DNA from: Desulfobacter hydrogenophilus
GTDB taxonomy: Bacteria; Desulfobacterota; Desulfobacteria; Desulfobacterales; Desulfobacteraceae
DNA: 64,000 nucleotides
Direction of reading: 5' to 3'
Assembly (NCBI RefSeq): GCF_004319545.1
Contig: NZ_CP036313.1
Location: forward strand, 3,970,501 to 4,034,500
A program made the translations under genes and the position numbers. Each line of letters starts with the position of its first letter. Position 1 is the stretch's first letter. The notes below the pieces were generated by a model. That model did not search any database and had not been told where the DNA came from. It worked only from the letters and a program-made list of their open reading frames with translations. Of the stretch, positions 8,533-17,907 are shown in pieces.

Positions 8533-10032
8533 TTAGGTGCCGCAAAAGGTTCGGGTTACCCGTTCTTCATCGGCAGGACCTTGGGCGTAATTGATGAAAT
8601 CCGGTTGTGCCGTAAAAGGATTTTCATAAAGCGTTGTCAGCAGGTGTACCTGACTGAAATCATCTCTGGCTTCCGCATTCTCAATCGCCTTGTGAATCCG
8701 GTGATTTCTGGGAATGAAAAGGGGATTGACCCGGTTCATTTTTTCCTGAATAACTTCAGGATTATTTTCTTTAACCAGCCGCAGCTGCCATGATTTAAGC
8801 CAGGCTGCAACCGCATCCGGCGCGTTGAAAAGTTCTCGAAATTGCGGCGTCATATTTGAACCTTGCCTGATATGATCTGCCAGATAACGAAACGTCAGGG
8901 TAAAATCGGTTTTCTGGTTCTGCATGATGGCAAGCAGTTCCCCAAGAAGGGAAGAATCCTGGTCATCATGATTTTCTATCCCGATTTTTTTAAGCATGCC
9001 AACGTGTTGGGCGTGAAGGAATTCCTGTTCAAACTCAGCCAGGGTGGCATCAATCACATCCATTGCCTCTTCATCTGTTTTTCCTATCAGCGCTTGTAAA
9101 CAAACACCCAGACAGTTCAGGTTCCACCTCATGATGGCGCTTTGATTGGCATAACGGTATCGTCCCATGGTATCAATGGAACTGAATACCATGTTGGGGT
9201 CATAATAATCCATAAAGGCACAGGGACCATAATCAATGGTCTCACCTGAAATTGAGGTGTTATCCGTATTCATGACGCCGTGAATAAATCCAAGCTGCAT
9301 CCATTTGGCAACAAGTCGAGCCTGCCGTGTGGCAACCGAAGAAAAAAATTGTCTGTATCGGTCTTCTTTTCCCAAAATTTCAGGATAATGGCGGGCAAGC
9401 ACGTAGTCGGCAAGCATCCGTATAGCCGCTTCATCGCCCCGTGCGGCAAAATACTCAAAACTGCCTACCCGGACTAAACCCGATGCAACTCGTGTCATGA
9501 TACCCCCCGGATGGATTCCATCCTGACGTGGAATTTTTTCTCCTGTGGATACGATGGCCAAGGCCCTGGTGGTGGGCACCCCTAACGCATGCATGGCCTC
9601 ACTGACAATGTACTCACGAATCACCGGCCCCAGGGGGGATTTGCCGTCTCCACCCCGTGAGAATCGGGTCCGTCCGGAACCTTTGAGTTGAATATTCAAG
9701 CGTCTGCCGTCCGGGGTAACTTTTTCTCCGAGCAGAATGGCCCGGCCATCCCCAAGCTGGGGAACAAAGTTGCCGAATTGATGCCCGGCATAGGCCATGG
9801 CAATGGGAGTGGAATCTGCAAAAAGCAGATTGCCTGCCAGGCAATCTGCCAGTTCCGGCGTCTCTTGGGTAAAATTAAACCCCAACTCCTGGCCCAGTTT
9901 TCGGTTATATTTTTGCAAAACAGGGGCATGGACGGGTTCAGGCAGACTTGGGTCATAGAATTTTTCTTCAAGAGCTGCAAAACTGTTTTTAAATCCGGCT
10001 TTAAGGGTTGACACAGCGGTTGTCTTTTCCAT
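8533..10032 (-). CDS. selO: Protein adenylyltransferase SelO (YdiU family)
   Basis: 499 residues. SelO is a pseudokinase-fold enzyme that transfers AMP from ATP to protein Ser/Thr/Tyr and is linked to redox stress. Family signatures are strong: YAGHQFGNFVPQLGDGRA, LNIQLKGSGRTRFSRGGDG, PLGPVIREYIVSEAMHALG, GVMNTDNTSISGETIDYGP (catalytic-loop Asp/Asn) and GRYRYANQ. The C-terminus is CGT, so the antepenultimate residue is Cys, as in most bacterial SelO. The start ATG 10032 is preceded by AGGAGG; the frame is open 13 codons further upstream, but no site supports that. It faces away from pta across a 340-bp divergent region. Confidence 0.95.
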   Translation of the reverse strand: MEKTTAVSTLKAGFKNSFAALEEKFYDPSLPEPVHAPVLQKYNRKLGQELGFNFTQETPELADCLAGNLLFADSTPIAMAYAGHQFGNFVPQLGDGRAILLGEKVTPDGRRLNIQLKGSGRTRFSRGGDGKSPLGPVIREYIVSEAMHALGVPTTRALAIVSTGEKIPRQDGIHPGGIMTRVASGLVRVGSFEYFAARGDEAAIRMLADYVLARHYPEILGKEDRYRQFFSSVATRQARLVAKWMQLGFIHGVMNTDNTSISGETIDYGPCAFMDYYDPNMVFSSIDTMGRYRYANQSAIMRWNLNCLGVCLQALIGKTDEEAMDVIDATLAEFEQEFLHAQHVGMLKKIGIENHDDQDSSLLGELLAIMQNQKTDFTLTFRYLADHIRQGSNMTPQFRELFNAPDAVAAWLKSWQLRLVKENNPEVIQEKMNRVNPLFIPRNHRIHKAIENAEARDDFSQVHLLTTLYENPFTAQPDFINYAQGPADEERVTRTFCGT

Positions 10033-10372
10033 ATATTCCCTCCTGTGTTGCCTTTCATGAAGATTGTTCATTCAATATCCAACTATAAATAATGATATGC
10101 ATGAATACAAAGAAGTCATCATTTGTGTCCGTTTCTTTTACACTTTGACAATTTTTCTTTTCGGCTTTGATATTAAAAAAAAATGTTTGCAGCCGCCATG
10201 AATTTTCTTCAATAATTTCCGGTGTTATACCTTTCGTCTTTTCTTCTGGCATTTTATTTGCTGTTCTAAAATCTAAAAACTGATAAATTGAAAAAAACTG
10301 GCAGGACTGATAAGGCAGGCCCTGTTTCCTGCCGATATTTGAATTTAAATAATGAGAATAAAGGGTTCTTTC

Positions 10373-12481
10373 ATGGCGAATAGTCTTTACATTACGACGA
10401 CTGAAACCCGAAGCGGAAAATCCCTCATCGTTCTTGGCATCATGCAGCTTTTGCTCAAAGACATCCGAATCGTAGGGTTTTTCAGACCCATTATTAACCC
10501 GAGTAAAAAAGACACCAGGGATCATGATATTGATTTGGTGCTTTCCAATTTTAACATGGGGCTGGAGTATGAGGAAACCTATGCCTATACCTTGGAAGAG
10601 GCCAAACAGATGGTTAATTCCGGCCGTCAGGCAGAGATGATGAAAACTATTTTGAACAAGTATAAAGCCCTTGAGGAAAAAAGCCGTTTTGTTCTGTGCG
10701 AGGGCACTGATTTCACAGCCGGTTCCGAGGCTTTTGAATTTGATATCAATGCCGGAATTATAGCAGATATAGGATGTCCGGCTCTGGTGGTCTCCTATGG
10801 ATATGAAAAGAATGTCGAACAGGTGATAACCTCGTGTCAACTGGCTTTGGAAAGCTTATACCACAAAGGGGTGGATGTGCTGGCCATAATGGTTAACCGG
10901 GTGCCACCCGATTCTTTGCATAGTCTTAAAATTGCTTTGAATACGGCAATTGACCGCCCTGAAGTTCTGATTTATACCATCCCTGAAACCCAGGCTTTAA
11001 GGCGTCCTTCGTTTAGAGATTTGATTCCGGCCATGGATGCCCAAGTGTTGTACGGCAGACAGGGGCTTGAAAATCAGATTTCAGGATGTGTGATTGCGTC
11101 CATGCTGGTCCCCAATTTTCTAACCCATATTAAAAAAGACGACCTGGTGGTTACTTCCGGGGACCGGTCCAGCATTGTGATCACCTGCATTGCTTCCCGG
11201 CTTTCCATGGCCTACCCCGATATTGCAGGCATCCTGGTTACCGGCGGCATTCCCATTCCAGATTCCATCATTCGGCTTATTCGAGGATGGAAGGAACTGC
11301 CTGTGCCCATTCTGCTGACTCGGATGGATACCCATACGGCAGTCATGGCTATTGACCAAATTCACGGCAGGATTTCCCCGGACGATCCCCAACGCATTGC
11401 CCTGGCTCTAGGAATTTTTGAGGCAAATGTGGATGCCGCTTCTTTCAGGCAACGACTGGCAGCCAGAAAGTCGGTGCGCATCACACCCCAGATGTTTGAA
11501 TACAGCCTTATTGAAAAAGCAAAAAAGAACCGCCGGCATATTGTACTGCCCGAAGGCGGCAGCGATAGGATTCTTAAAGCCGCTGATATTCTTTTGCGGC
11601 GCTCATTTTGTGATATCACCATTTTAGGCAAATGTGAAGCGGTTGAGCGCAGGATCAAGGAGCTAGGGCTGAATTTGTCCCAGGCCCGGTTTATCCAGCC
11701 CGATGCCGCCCCCTGGCTGGACGATTATGCCCAGACCTATTTTGAATTGCGTCAACACAAGGGTGTGACTCTGGACATGGCCAGGGATACCATGACGGAT
11801 CCTTCTTATTTCGGCACCATGATGGTGCATAAAGGACATGCCGACGGCATGGTATCAGGTTCTGTGAACACCACGGCCCACACCATTCTTCCGGCTTTTC
11901 AGATCATCAAAACGCTGCCCGGCTCTTCCATTGTGTCATCTGTTTTTCTCATGTGCCTGAAAGACAGGGTCCTGGTGTTTGGAGACTGTGCCGTTAACCC
12001 CAACCCCACAGCTTCCCAGCTGGCCGAGATAGCGGTGACTTCAGCCGGCACCGCTTCCATTTTTGGCATTGAACCCCGGGTGGCCATGCTCTCCTATTCC
12101 ACTGGATCTTCAGGAACCGGCGCAGATGTGGACAAGGTGATCCAGGCCACTGCCATGGTACGGGAAAAGGCTCCGGATCTTCTCATAGAAGGCCCTATTC
12201 AATATGATGCCGCCATTGACCCGGGCGTGGCCATGACCAAGCTGCCAAACTCCCAGGTGGCCGGACGGGCTACCGTATTTATTTTCCCGGATCTGAACAC
12301 CGGGAACAATACTTACAAGGCTGTCCAGCGGGCCTCGGAAAAAACTGTGGTCATCGGTCCCGTACTCCAGGGAATGAAACGGCCCGTTAATGATTTAAGC
12401 CGGGGGTGTACAGTAGCGGATATTGTGAATACCGTGGCTATCACAGCCATTCAGGCCCAGGCAGGAAAATCTCAAATTTAA
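10373..12481 (+). CDS. pta: Phosphate acetyltransferase Pta (long form)
   Basis: 702 residues, interconverting acetyl-CoA and acetyl phosphate. The layout is that of long Pta enzymes: an N-terminal P-loop/BioD-like domain (residues ~1-200, TTTETRSGKSLIVLG), a DRTGG domain (~210-330), and the catalytic PTA_PTB domain (~375-700) with LPEGGSDRILKAADIL, MVSGSVNTTAHTILPAFQII, MLSYSTGSSGTGADVDKV and the C-terminal FPDLNTGNNTYKAVQR. The start MANSLYIT (ATG 10373) has AAAGGG seven bases upstream and is preferred over ATG 10352. E. coli Pta is of similar length (714). No acetate kinase is adjacent. With the CoA-transferase at 56 kb it belongs to acetate/acetyl-CoA metabolism. Confidence 0.96.
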   Translation: MANSLYITTTETRSGKSLIVLGIMQLLLKDIRIVGFFRPIINPSKKDTRDHDIDLVLSNFNMGLEYEETYAYTLEEAKQMVNSGRQAEMMKTILNKYKALEEKSRFVLCEGTDFTAGSEAFEFDINAGIIADIGCPALVVSYGYEKNVEQVITSCQLALESLYHKGVDVLAIMVNRVPPDSLHSLKIALNTAIDRPEVLIYTIPETQALRRPSFRDLIPAMDAQVLYGRQGLENQISGCVIASMLVPNFLTHIKKDDLVVTSGDRSSIVITCIASRLSMAYPDIAGILVTGGIPIPDSIIRLIRGWKELPVPILLTRMDTHTAVMAIDQIHGRISPDDPQRIALALGIFEANVDAASFRQRLAARKSVRITPQMFEYSLIEKAKKNRRHIVLPEGGSDRILKAADILLRRSFCDITILGKCEAVERRIKELGLNLSQARFIQPDAAPWLDDYAQTYFELRQHKGVTLDMARDTMTDPSYFGTMMVHKGHADGMVSGSVNTTAHTILPAFQIIKTLPGSSIVSSVFLMCLKDRVLVFGDCAVNPNPTASQLAEIAVTSAGTASIFGIEPRVAMLSYSTGSSGTGADVDKVIQATAMVREKAPDLLIEGPIQYDAAIDPGVAMTKLPNSQVAGRATVFIFPDLNTGNNTYKAVQRASEKTVVIGPVLQGMKRPVNDLSRGCTVADIVNTVAITAIQAQAGKSQI

Positions 12482-12583
12482 GGTCCCTTTAAGAAAAATG
12501 TATTATGAATATTGCCGGACTGCTGCGCATGTGATATTCCCCTGGGATTCAAACTAACTGATTTCCATGGAGGAAATGTAAAT

Positions 12584-13066
12584 ATGGAAGAATGTCCCTG
12601 CGGAAGCAACCTTGCCTATGCCGAATGCTGCGAACCCATCATTACCGGAACACAGCCTGCCCGAACCGCACAAGAACTTATGCGGGCCCGTTATACCGCC
12701 TATACAATAGCTGACACGGACTTTATTTTTAACACCACCCATCCGGATCATCGGGATGGGTACGACCATGTCGGCACAAAGACATGGGCGCAAAATTCCG
12801 AATGGCTGGGTCTTGAAATTGTTGCAACAGAAGCCGGCTGTTCCGAAGACCAGGAAGGTACGGTTGAATTCATCGCCACCTACAAGACAGACGGTATTGT
12901 TCAAAAACACCATGAGCTTGGCCGTTTTTCAAAGGAGGACGATGCCTGGCTGTTTACCACCGGTGATATGGTGAAGCCCAAACCCGCTGTTTCCACCAAG
13001 GTGGGCCGCAATGAACCTTGTCCCTGCGGCAGTGGGCGAAAGTATAAAAAATGCTGCGGTAAATAA
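12584..13066 (+). CDS. YchJ-family protein with N- and C-terminal SEC-C motifs
   Basis: 160 residues. Start ATG 12584 follows GGAGG (12569-12573); the frame is open farther upstream, without support. The N-terminal motif [13 protein letters not shown] and the C-terminal motif [14 protein letters not shown] are SEC-C zinc-binding modules like the tail of SecA. Between them is a cone-shaped NTF2-like domain with [19 protein letters not shown] and LGLEIV, as in the UPF0225/YchJ family. Its role is unknown; members may bind zinc and assist protein quality control. It lies 100 bases after pta, possibly co-transcribed, and is followed by a strong shared terminator. Confidence 0.9.
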   Translation: MEECPCGSNLAYAECCEPIITGTQPARTAQELMRARYTAYTIADTDFIFNTTHPDHRDGYDHVGTKTWAQNSEWLGLEIVATEAGCSEDQEGTVEFIATYKTDGIVQKHHELGRFSKEDDAWLFTTGDMVKPKPAVSTKVGRNEPCPCGSGRKYKKCCGK

Positions 13067-13070
13067 AACT

Positions 13071-13120
13071 AAATGACCGCAGGAACCGCCTTGTTTAAAG
13101 GAAGGTTCCTGCGGTCATTT
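13071..13120. terminator. Strong bidirectional terminator
   Basis: A perfect 17-bp stem: AAATGACCGCAGGAACC (13071-13087) and its complement (13104-13120), with A-rich and T-rich flanks. It separates the rightward YchJ gene from the leftward DsrE-like gene and can serve both. Confidence 0.9.
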
Positions 13121-13133
13121 GATGATTTAAAAC

Positions 13134-13481
13134 TTAAAAGGTAATTATGTTGTATCCTTTTTCGATGAACGCGCCCATGGAAGGATGGTTAGCCATATCC
13201 CCAACCAGGGGGATACCTTCCTTTTCAATGGGACCAAGGGCATCAAGTTTGGTTGCACAGGCTTTGCAGGCGCCGTAAATAAGGCCGGCGTCTTTGGCTT
13301 TTTGGTAAAGTGCGTTTAAAAAATGCCCGGATTCGGACATGGGTCCCACAAGTTTGACAGCTTCTCCTTCAAGAACAATAAGTCCTTCCTGGTCTCGCTG
13401 TTTTAGGTCAAGGGCATTGAGAAGTACGTGGATAAAGCATAAAGGGTCTCCCCGGAATGCGAATAATACGGTTTTTTCCAT
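13134..13481 (-). CDS. DsrE/DsrF-like family protein
   Basis: 115 residues, cytoplasmic. Starts MEKTVLFAFRGDPLCFIHVLLNAL after an AGGAG site. It has the alternating beta/alpha pattern of the DsrE/TusD fold, with cysteines at ~15 and in YGACKACATKL (~70-80), where sulfur-relay DsrE proteins carry their active Cys. GLIVLEGEAVKLV and GIPLVGDMANHPSMGAFIEKGY are characteristic of the small stand-alone DsrE-like branch common in sulfate reducers. It may carry persulfide sulfur or act as a regulator. No dsr genes are nearby. Confidence 0.75.
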   Translation of the reverse strand: MEKTVLFAFRGDPLCFIHVLLNALDLKQRDQEGLIVLEGEAVKLVGPMSESGHFLNALYQKAKDAGLIYGACKACATKLDALGPIEKEGIPLVGDMANHPSMGAFIEKGYNIITF

Positions 13482-13748
13482 AATAATACTCCTGATTTAG
13501 GATTTTAATATAGTACCCATCCGGAAACAGTCTTTTTGCCCAACTTTCATCTGCTTTGAACTTCAACAAAAATTCTTATTTCTCTGGACAGACACCAATC
13601 TAAATTTATTTACGCTTTGATTATGTTGTGCACCGCAAAGGGTTTCGTCAAGCCATTATATTTTTTTGTCCACAGCCGGACAAAATCCGGTCTAAACCGG
13701 AACAACCATCTTTGAATAATTAAAGAGAATCCGTGATTTTTTCCACCA

Positions 13749-14435
13749 TTACTCTTTTTTGTTTTCCCAGAAATTACGGCTTTCCTGGAGAAGGTCATTG
13801 ATATCGTCATCATCCATATCCTCGCCGGTTTCCCTATCCCCATTTTCCAAACCAATATCTGTCGGTTCATCAACGCTTAAATCTTCCACATCATCCTCTT
13901 TGGGTAACTCATCAATCAATTCATTGCTATCCTCTGCTTCAATGATATCTGGGTCGTCCAGATCAAATGCAGATTCATCTTTAAGGTCTTCAACTTCCAG
14001 TCCGGACTCGGTATTCGGGATATCATCTGACAAATTTTCCGGTTCCAGATCCACCGGCTGGGTTTCTCCGGGCGCCTTATCCGCTATATCATCATAATCG
14101 GGAAGGTTAATGGACAGATTCTCATCCAGGTTTGATTTTGACGCGTCATCATTTTCAGCCTGCAGATTTTGTTTGGGTGCCGTACTTTCACTATCTTCAA
14201 GCAGATTTCCGTCCCGATCAAAAAGCAGGCTGCCATTCAGATTGATTTCATAATCAAGCCTGAATGCCACGTTATTGTCATGCACAACAATCCGGCCGCC
14301 TTTGGGCAACAGCGCGCTCGCGGTAAGGCGTTCCTTGAGCAGATCCTTAACTGCATCAAGGTCCAGATCTCTTTGAACAGATGCAATGAGGTCTTGTTCT
14401 CCGTTCAGTATAACTTGGGGATCTGTAATTCTCAT
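13749..14435 (-). CDS. Highly acidic protein of unknown function, last gene of the ABC operon
   Basis: 228 residues. The N-terminal ~85 residues form a small globular-looking domain (QVILNGEQDLIASVQRDLDL, LPKGGRIVVHDNNVAFRLDY). The remaining ~140 residues are extremely rich in Asp and Glu with few hydrophobics, so probably disordered. AAGGAG lies six bases before the ATG. Its start is 15 bases past the stop of the receiver/binding-protein fusion, so it is very likely co-translated with it. No known domain recognised. An acidic tail of this kind could bind a basic partner or compete for a metal ion; this is speculation. Confidence 0.75.
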   Translation of the reverse strand: MRITDPQVILNGEQDLIASVQRDLDLDAVKDLLKERLTASALLPKGGRIVVHDNNVAFRLDYEINLNGSLLFDRDGNLLEDSESTAPKQNLQAENDDASKSNLDENLSINLPDYDDIADKAPGETQPVDLEPENLSDDIPNTESGLEVEDLKDESAFDLDDPDIIEAEDSNELIDELPKEDDVEDLSVDEPTDIGLENGDRETGEDMDDDDINDLLQESRNFWENKKE

Positions 14436-14450
14436 GCATAACTCCTTAGT

Positions 14451-15824
14451 TTATCGATTGAATGCAATGTTTGCAAAATTGGGTTCAATGAAACGTTCAA
14501 GGTCAATGATTTTGCCGATTTCCATGACATCATGCATATATTTTTGAATTTTATCAAGATCTGCCGCTTCCGGATAGAGTCCGTCCCAACGGATGGCCAT
14601 GGGTTGGGAAAATACATTTTGAAGCACCTGGGGATTCAGGCCCATTTTACCTTCAGGGTCCAGGAAATTTACCGCAATGTTCGCGGCCCGGGCCTTGTCG
14701 TTTTCAATATACTCGCCGGTATCCACCAGCAGGGATACAAACTCCTGAACAGCTTCAGGATGTTTTTGGATAAAGTCCTTTTGCATGGCCACAATACAGC
14801 AGGGATGATTTTCCCAACGCGTGGCTGAATAAAATTCCAGATTGCCGATTTCCCCCTTGATGGCTTTGGTGGCAACCGGTTCTGCAACCATGAATCCACC
14901 CACATCCTCATTTTCTTTCATAATGCCGGGCATTTTGATGGGGGGAACCACCTCAAAGCGCACATTTATCGCTTTTTTCCCGGGCACACCGGGTTTGAGC
15001 CCCAATTCTTTTAAAAATTGATGTGCAAGCATGTGGTGGACCGACATTTTATGGGGAATATCCACAACCTTATATTTGTAAAAGCTTTGCAAAGAGTCAA
15101 ACCTGTGATCATAATGCCGGGAGCGTACAAATGTGGACCCGTTTTTGTGGGCATACAGAACCAGCTGAATGGGGGAGTCATAGGCAAACAGATCCATGGC
15201 AATGGGTGCCAGAACGAAGGCACAGTCGATTTCTCCGCTTTCAAGGCCTTCCTGTATGGGATTCCATCCACCCATCAGGCTGGTAGAAAGGTCAAAGTGC
15301 TGGGGTTCCACATCCCCTTGGTTAATCCGGTGTTTCAGGGCGCCTAAAGCAAGATGGTCGGTGATCTGAATATGGGCGACGTTGAGTTCAACGCGACCTC
15401 CGATGATGGCTCTCTCTTTGGTTACCCGCTGTTTTTTTATGCCTCCGGAGAAAGCCGCTTCAATGGCCTTTTTTATTTCGTCCTCGTTAAACGGCTTCGG
15501 GCAATGGGCATTACCTCCAGCATCCTGGATGATTTTCTGCTGGCCCATGTCAGCCTGGGCCGTGGCCATGATGAAAGGAAGGTCCTTAAATTCCTCGGAG
15601 GCCCTTAATTCTTTGAGAAACCCAAGGCCATCCAGCGTGGGCATGTTCCAGTCGGATATGACAAGATCAGGTTTTTCAGCTTTGACCTTTTCAAGGCCGT
15701 CGGCACCGTTCACCGCCATAATAAGGTTTGAAAATCCGGCTTTCCCCAGGATTTGTTTGAACATTATCCGCATGGTGCCTGAATCATCTGCCACAACAAT
15801 TTTAATATTCGGGTCTACCGCCAT
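14451..15824 (-). CDS. CheY-like receiver fused to an NMT1/NrtA-type substrate-binding domain
   Basis: 457 residues, no signal peptide or membrane segment. Residues ~7-125 are a complete receiver: VVADD, phospho-acceptor Asp58 (SDWNMPTLDG), Thr88, Lys110 (CPKPF). A 20-residue linker is followed by a periplasmic-binding-protein type II domain (~145-440) of the nitrate/sulfonate/taurine family: VELNVAHIQITDHLALGAL, ESGEIDCAFVLAPIAMDLF, VDIPHKMSVHHMLAHQFL, GFMVAEPVATKAIKG and WENHPCCIVAMQKDF. Such domains normally work outside the membrane; here it is held in the cytoplasm under a receiver. AAGGAG precedes the ATG. It sits in an operon with permease, ATPase and two sibling binding proteins, so it may report internal ligand or gate the transporter. 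Function is inferred. Confidence 0.9.
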   Translation of the reverse strand: MAVDPNIKIVVADDSGTMRIMFKQILGKAGFSNLIMAVNGADGLEKVKAEKPDLVISDWNMPTLDGLGFLKELRASEEFKDLPFIMATAQADMGQQKIIQDAGGNAHCPKPFNEDEIKKAIEAAFSGGIKKQRVTKERAIIGGRVELNVAHIQITDHLALGALKHRINQGDVEPQHFDLSTSLMGGWNPIQEGLESGEIDCAFVLAPIAMDLFAYDSPIQLVLYAHKNGSTFVRSRHYDHRFDSLQSFYKYKVVDIPHKMSVHHMLAHQFLKELGLKPGVPGKKAINVRFEVVPPIKMPGIMKENEDVGGFMVAEPVATKAIKGEIGNLEFYSATRWENHPCCIVAMQKDFIQKHPEAVQEFVSLLVDTGEYIENDKARAANIAVNFLDPEGKMGLNPQVLQNVFSQPMAIRWDGLYPEAADLDKIQKYMHDVMEIGKIIDLERFIEPNFANIAFNR

Positions 15825-15881
15825 AAAATGCTCCTTATGTCCTGTAAAGATGTTGTCTATAAAAATTTAAAATAAAATCTA

Positions 15882-16754
15882 TTAAGCATCGTCAGCCCAT
15901 GCCCAGCTGAACCTATGCTGCAATTTTTGACAAACTCTGTCGAGTATAAATCCCAGTATGCCGATGGCAATGATTACAGCCATAAGTTTATCGTATTCCA
16001 TGGTATCCCTGGCATCGTTAATCAGATACCCCAACCCTGATGATACCCCTAAAAATTCAGCCGGGACCAAAACTATCCATGCAATCCCCAGTGCCAGCCT
16101 GATGCTGGTCATCATATGGGGGATGGAATATGGAATAACAATCGTTTGAATGAGTTGGACGTTATCGGCACCTTGGTTCAAAGCCATTTTTATCCACTGG
16201 GGGTTAATGTCCATGACACCAATGGCTGTGTTCAGTATTATAGGACAAATTGTCGCCATTACAATCAAAAAATGAACAGCGGATTCAAAGCTTGTAAATA
16301 AAAGCAGTGCAAGGGGCATCCAGGACAGGGGACTGATCATTCGTACGAATTGAATCGGCGAATATGTGAGCTTGCGAAGACGTGTAAAGAAACCGATCAG
16401 TACACCCAATGGCAGCCCGATAACTGCTGATATGGCGATGCCTAGAACGATTCTACGCAGACTTGCAAAAACTGACACCCAGAATTTGGGATGCTGAAAG
16501 GCGTCTGCCAGAGCCGCAAGGGTTGGGCCGGGTAGAAATCCCTTAAAATGGTAGAATTCGGGGCGGGTAAAGACGAACTGCGTAACCGCGGCCCAGGCAA
16601 AAGCAAACAAAACAAGCCCGGCCAGTTCGTATTTCCAACCCGACCATACCCGGGTAAAAAAAGAGGATAACTCAACTTCTACGGCTCTGTCCTGGGAATT
16701 TTTTTTAATTGATTTCAACGATTTCTTCCCTGGTAAATACATTTTCCATATCAC
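15882..16754 (-). CDS. ABC transporter permease, NitT/TauT family
   Basis: Up to 290 residues, with about six membrane helices (e.g. ELAGLVLFAFAWAAVTQF, IVLGIAISAVIGLPLGVLIGFF, SAVHFLIVMATICPIILNTAIG, LMAVIIAIGILGFIL). The EAA-type loop that contacts the ATPase is seen at MALNQGADNVQLIQTIVIPYSIPHMMTSIRLALG. It forms the membrane channel for the neighbouring ATPase and binding proteins. The listed start overlaps the binding-protein gene by 50 bases; a TTG near 16716 with GGGAAG upstream would give a shorter and perhaps truer N-terminus. Substrate unknown: sulfonate, nitrate, or a pyrimidine-type ligand are typical for the family. Confidence 0.9.
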   Translation of the reverse strand: MIWKMYLPGKKSLKSIKKNSQDRAVEVELSSFFTRVWSGWKYELAGLVLFAFAWAAVTQFVFTRPEFYHFKGFLPGPTLAALADAFQHPKFWVSVFASLRRIVLGIAISAVIGLPLGVLIGFFTRLRKLTYSPIQFVRMISPLSWMPLALLLFTSFESAVHFLIVMATICPIILNTAIGVMDINPQWIKMALNQGADNVQLIQTIVIPYSIPHMMTSIRLALGIAWIVLVPAEFLGVSSGLGYLINDARDTMEYDKLMAVIIAIGILGFILDRVCQKLQHRFSWAWADDA

Positions 16755-17907
16755 ACTGGCAAAATTTTTTTATCCCACCCATGTCGTCCAAAGCCTTTCT
16801 GACAAAACGGTCATCCACAAGCTGTGAAACAGCTGTGTTGGTATCAAGGGTCGTCAGAAAATCTGTGTTGCCCTCAACCTTAGTTTTTTTCATCTGTTCC
16901 AGAATAAACCGGGTGGCGGATGGAAAAGGAAAAGGCTGAAAACCGATTCTTTCTACATTCCACTGGGGGTGTATCAGTTCTTTTTCGGGAATGGCACCAA
17001 AAACCTTGTAAAGAACTGATTCATTTACCGGCAAAAATCCTTCGCCGTCTCTGCTGAGCAGGTGGGCGGTTTCCTTAGGATTCTGAAGACACCACACCTG
17101 GGCTCTTACAATGGCGTTTATCGCCTTTTGAACGACTATTGGGCTGTCTTGGATCAGATGATCATTGGTTACGATAACACAACAAGGATGATTTTTCCAA
17201 ATATCTCCTGAATATCGCATGATTTTTGCCGAAAATTTTTCCTGGGCCAGGGCGTTGAAGGGGTCTGCCACGATAAATGTGTCTATTTTTTTTCCCAAAA
17301 GCGCCTGGGGCATATCCGGGGGCGGCAAGATAAACAAGTTCACCTCGTGGGGGGCAAGCTTTGAGCCCGGCGGGCGAATTACCGGTTTAAGCCCCTGGAC
17401 CTGAAGGCCCAACTGCATGACCAGGTTATGCATGGAGTACCATGAGGGCACGGCCACCTGTTTACCTGAGAGATCTGCGAATCGGTCGATGCCGGAATCC
17501 GCTCTGACAGTGACCGCGCTGCCGTTGGTATGATCCCAGGCCAACACTTTAATAGGTATATTCTGCTTGAATCGCATCCACACGGGGATGGGGAAAAGCA
17601 TGTGAACCAAGTCAAATTTGCCCGTTAAAAAAGATTCGGAAAGTATATTCCAGGAACGCACCATGACCGGGCGTTCCACATGAAGTCCTTCATGGGAAAA
17701 ATAGCCCAGACTGTATGCAACAAGCAAGGGTGTCGCATCCGTAATGGGCAGATAACCTATTCTTAACGGTCTTTTTTTTGCTGCTGCCAGACACGGAAAT
17801 ACCATGGGGGTACAGGCGGCTGCACTTGCTGTCCGTATTGCTGTTTTTATAAAATTTCGCCGTGAAATGCCGTCGGGGCTTGCCGATTTTACGTGGTTAA
17901 ATTTCAT
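16705..17907 (-). CDS. Tat-exported substrate-binding protein, NitT/TauT family
   Basis: 400 residues. The twin-arginine signal SRRNFIKTA (Arg16-Arg17) and hydrophobic stretch to about residue 43 predict folded export to the periplasm. The mature part is an NMT1/SsuA-like binding protein: LRIGYLPITDATPLLVAYSLGYF, GKQVAVPSWYSMHNLVMQLGL, DTFIVADPFNALAQ and IWKNHPCCVIVTND. The HPCC motif is shared with the receiver-fused protein of this operon. Its start overlaps the stop region of the ATPase gene by 11 bases, showing translational coupling. The Tat route suggests cofactor binding or rapid folding, which is unusual for this family. Confidence 0.9.
   Translation of the reverse strand: MKFNHVKSASPDGISRRNFIKTAIRTASAAACTPMVFPCLAAAKKRPLRIGYLPITDATPLLVAYSLGYFSHEGLHVERPVMVRSWNILSESFLTGKFDLVHMLFPIPVWMRFKQNIPIKVLAWDHTNGSAVTVRADSGIDRFADLSGKQVAVPSWYSMHNLVMQLGLQVQGLKPVIRPPGSKLAPHEVNLFILPPPDMPQALLGKKIDTFIVADPFNALAQEKFSAKIMRYSGDIWKNHPCCVIVTNDHLIQDSPIVVQKAINAIVRAQVWCLQNPKETAHLLSRDGEGFLPVNESVLYKVFGAIPEKELIHPQWNVERIGFQPFPFPSATRFILEQMKKTKVEGNTDFLTTLDTNTAVSQLVDDRFVRKALDDMGGIKKFCQCDMENVFTREEIVEIN

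Noticed and set aside
10055..10840. 261-codon minus-strand frame opposite the start of pta
   Set aside because: It lies mostly antisense to conserved Pta coding sequence, has no ribosome-binding site and no recognisable domain.
13610..13748. Continuation of the acidic-protein operon with a further gene (87-codon frame)
   Set aside because: The frame overlaps the acidic-protein gene antiphase, with no ribosome-binding site and no conserved motif.
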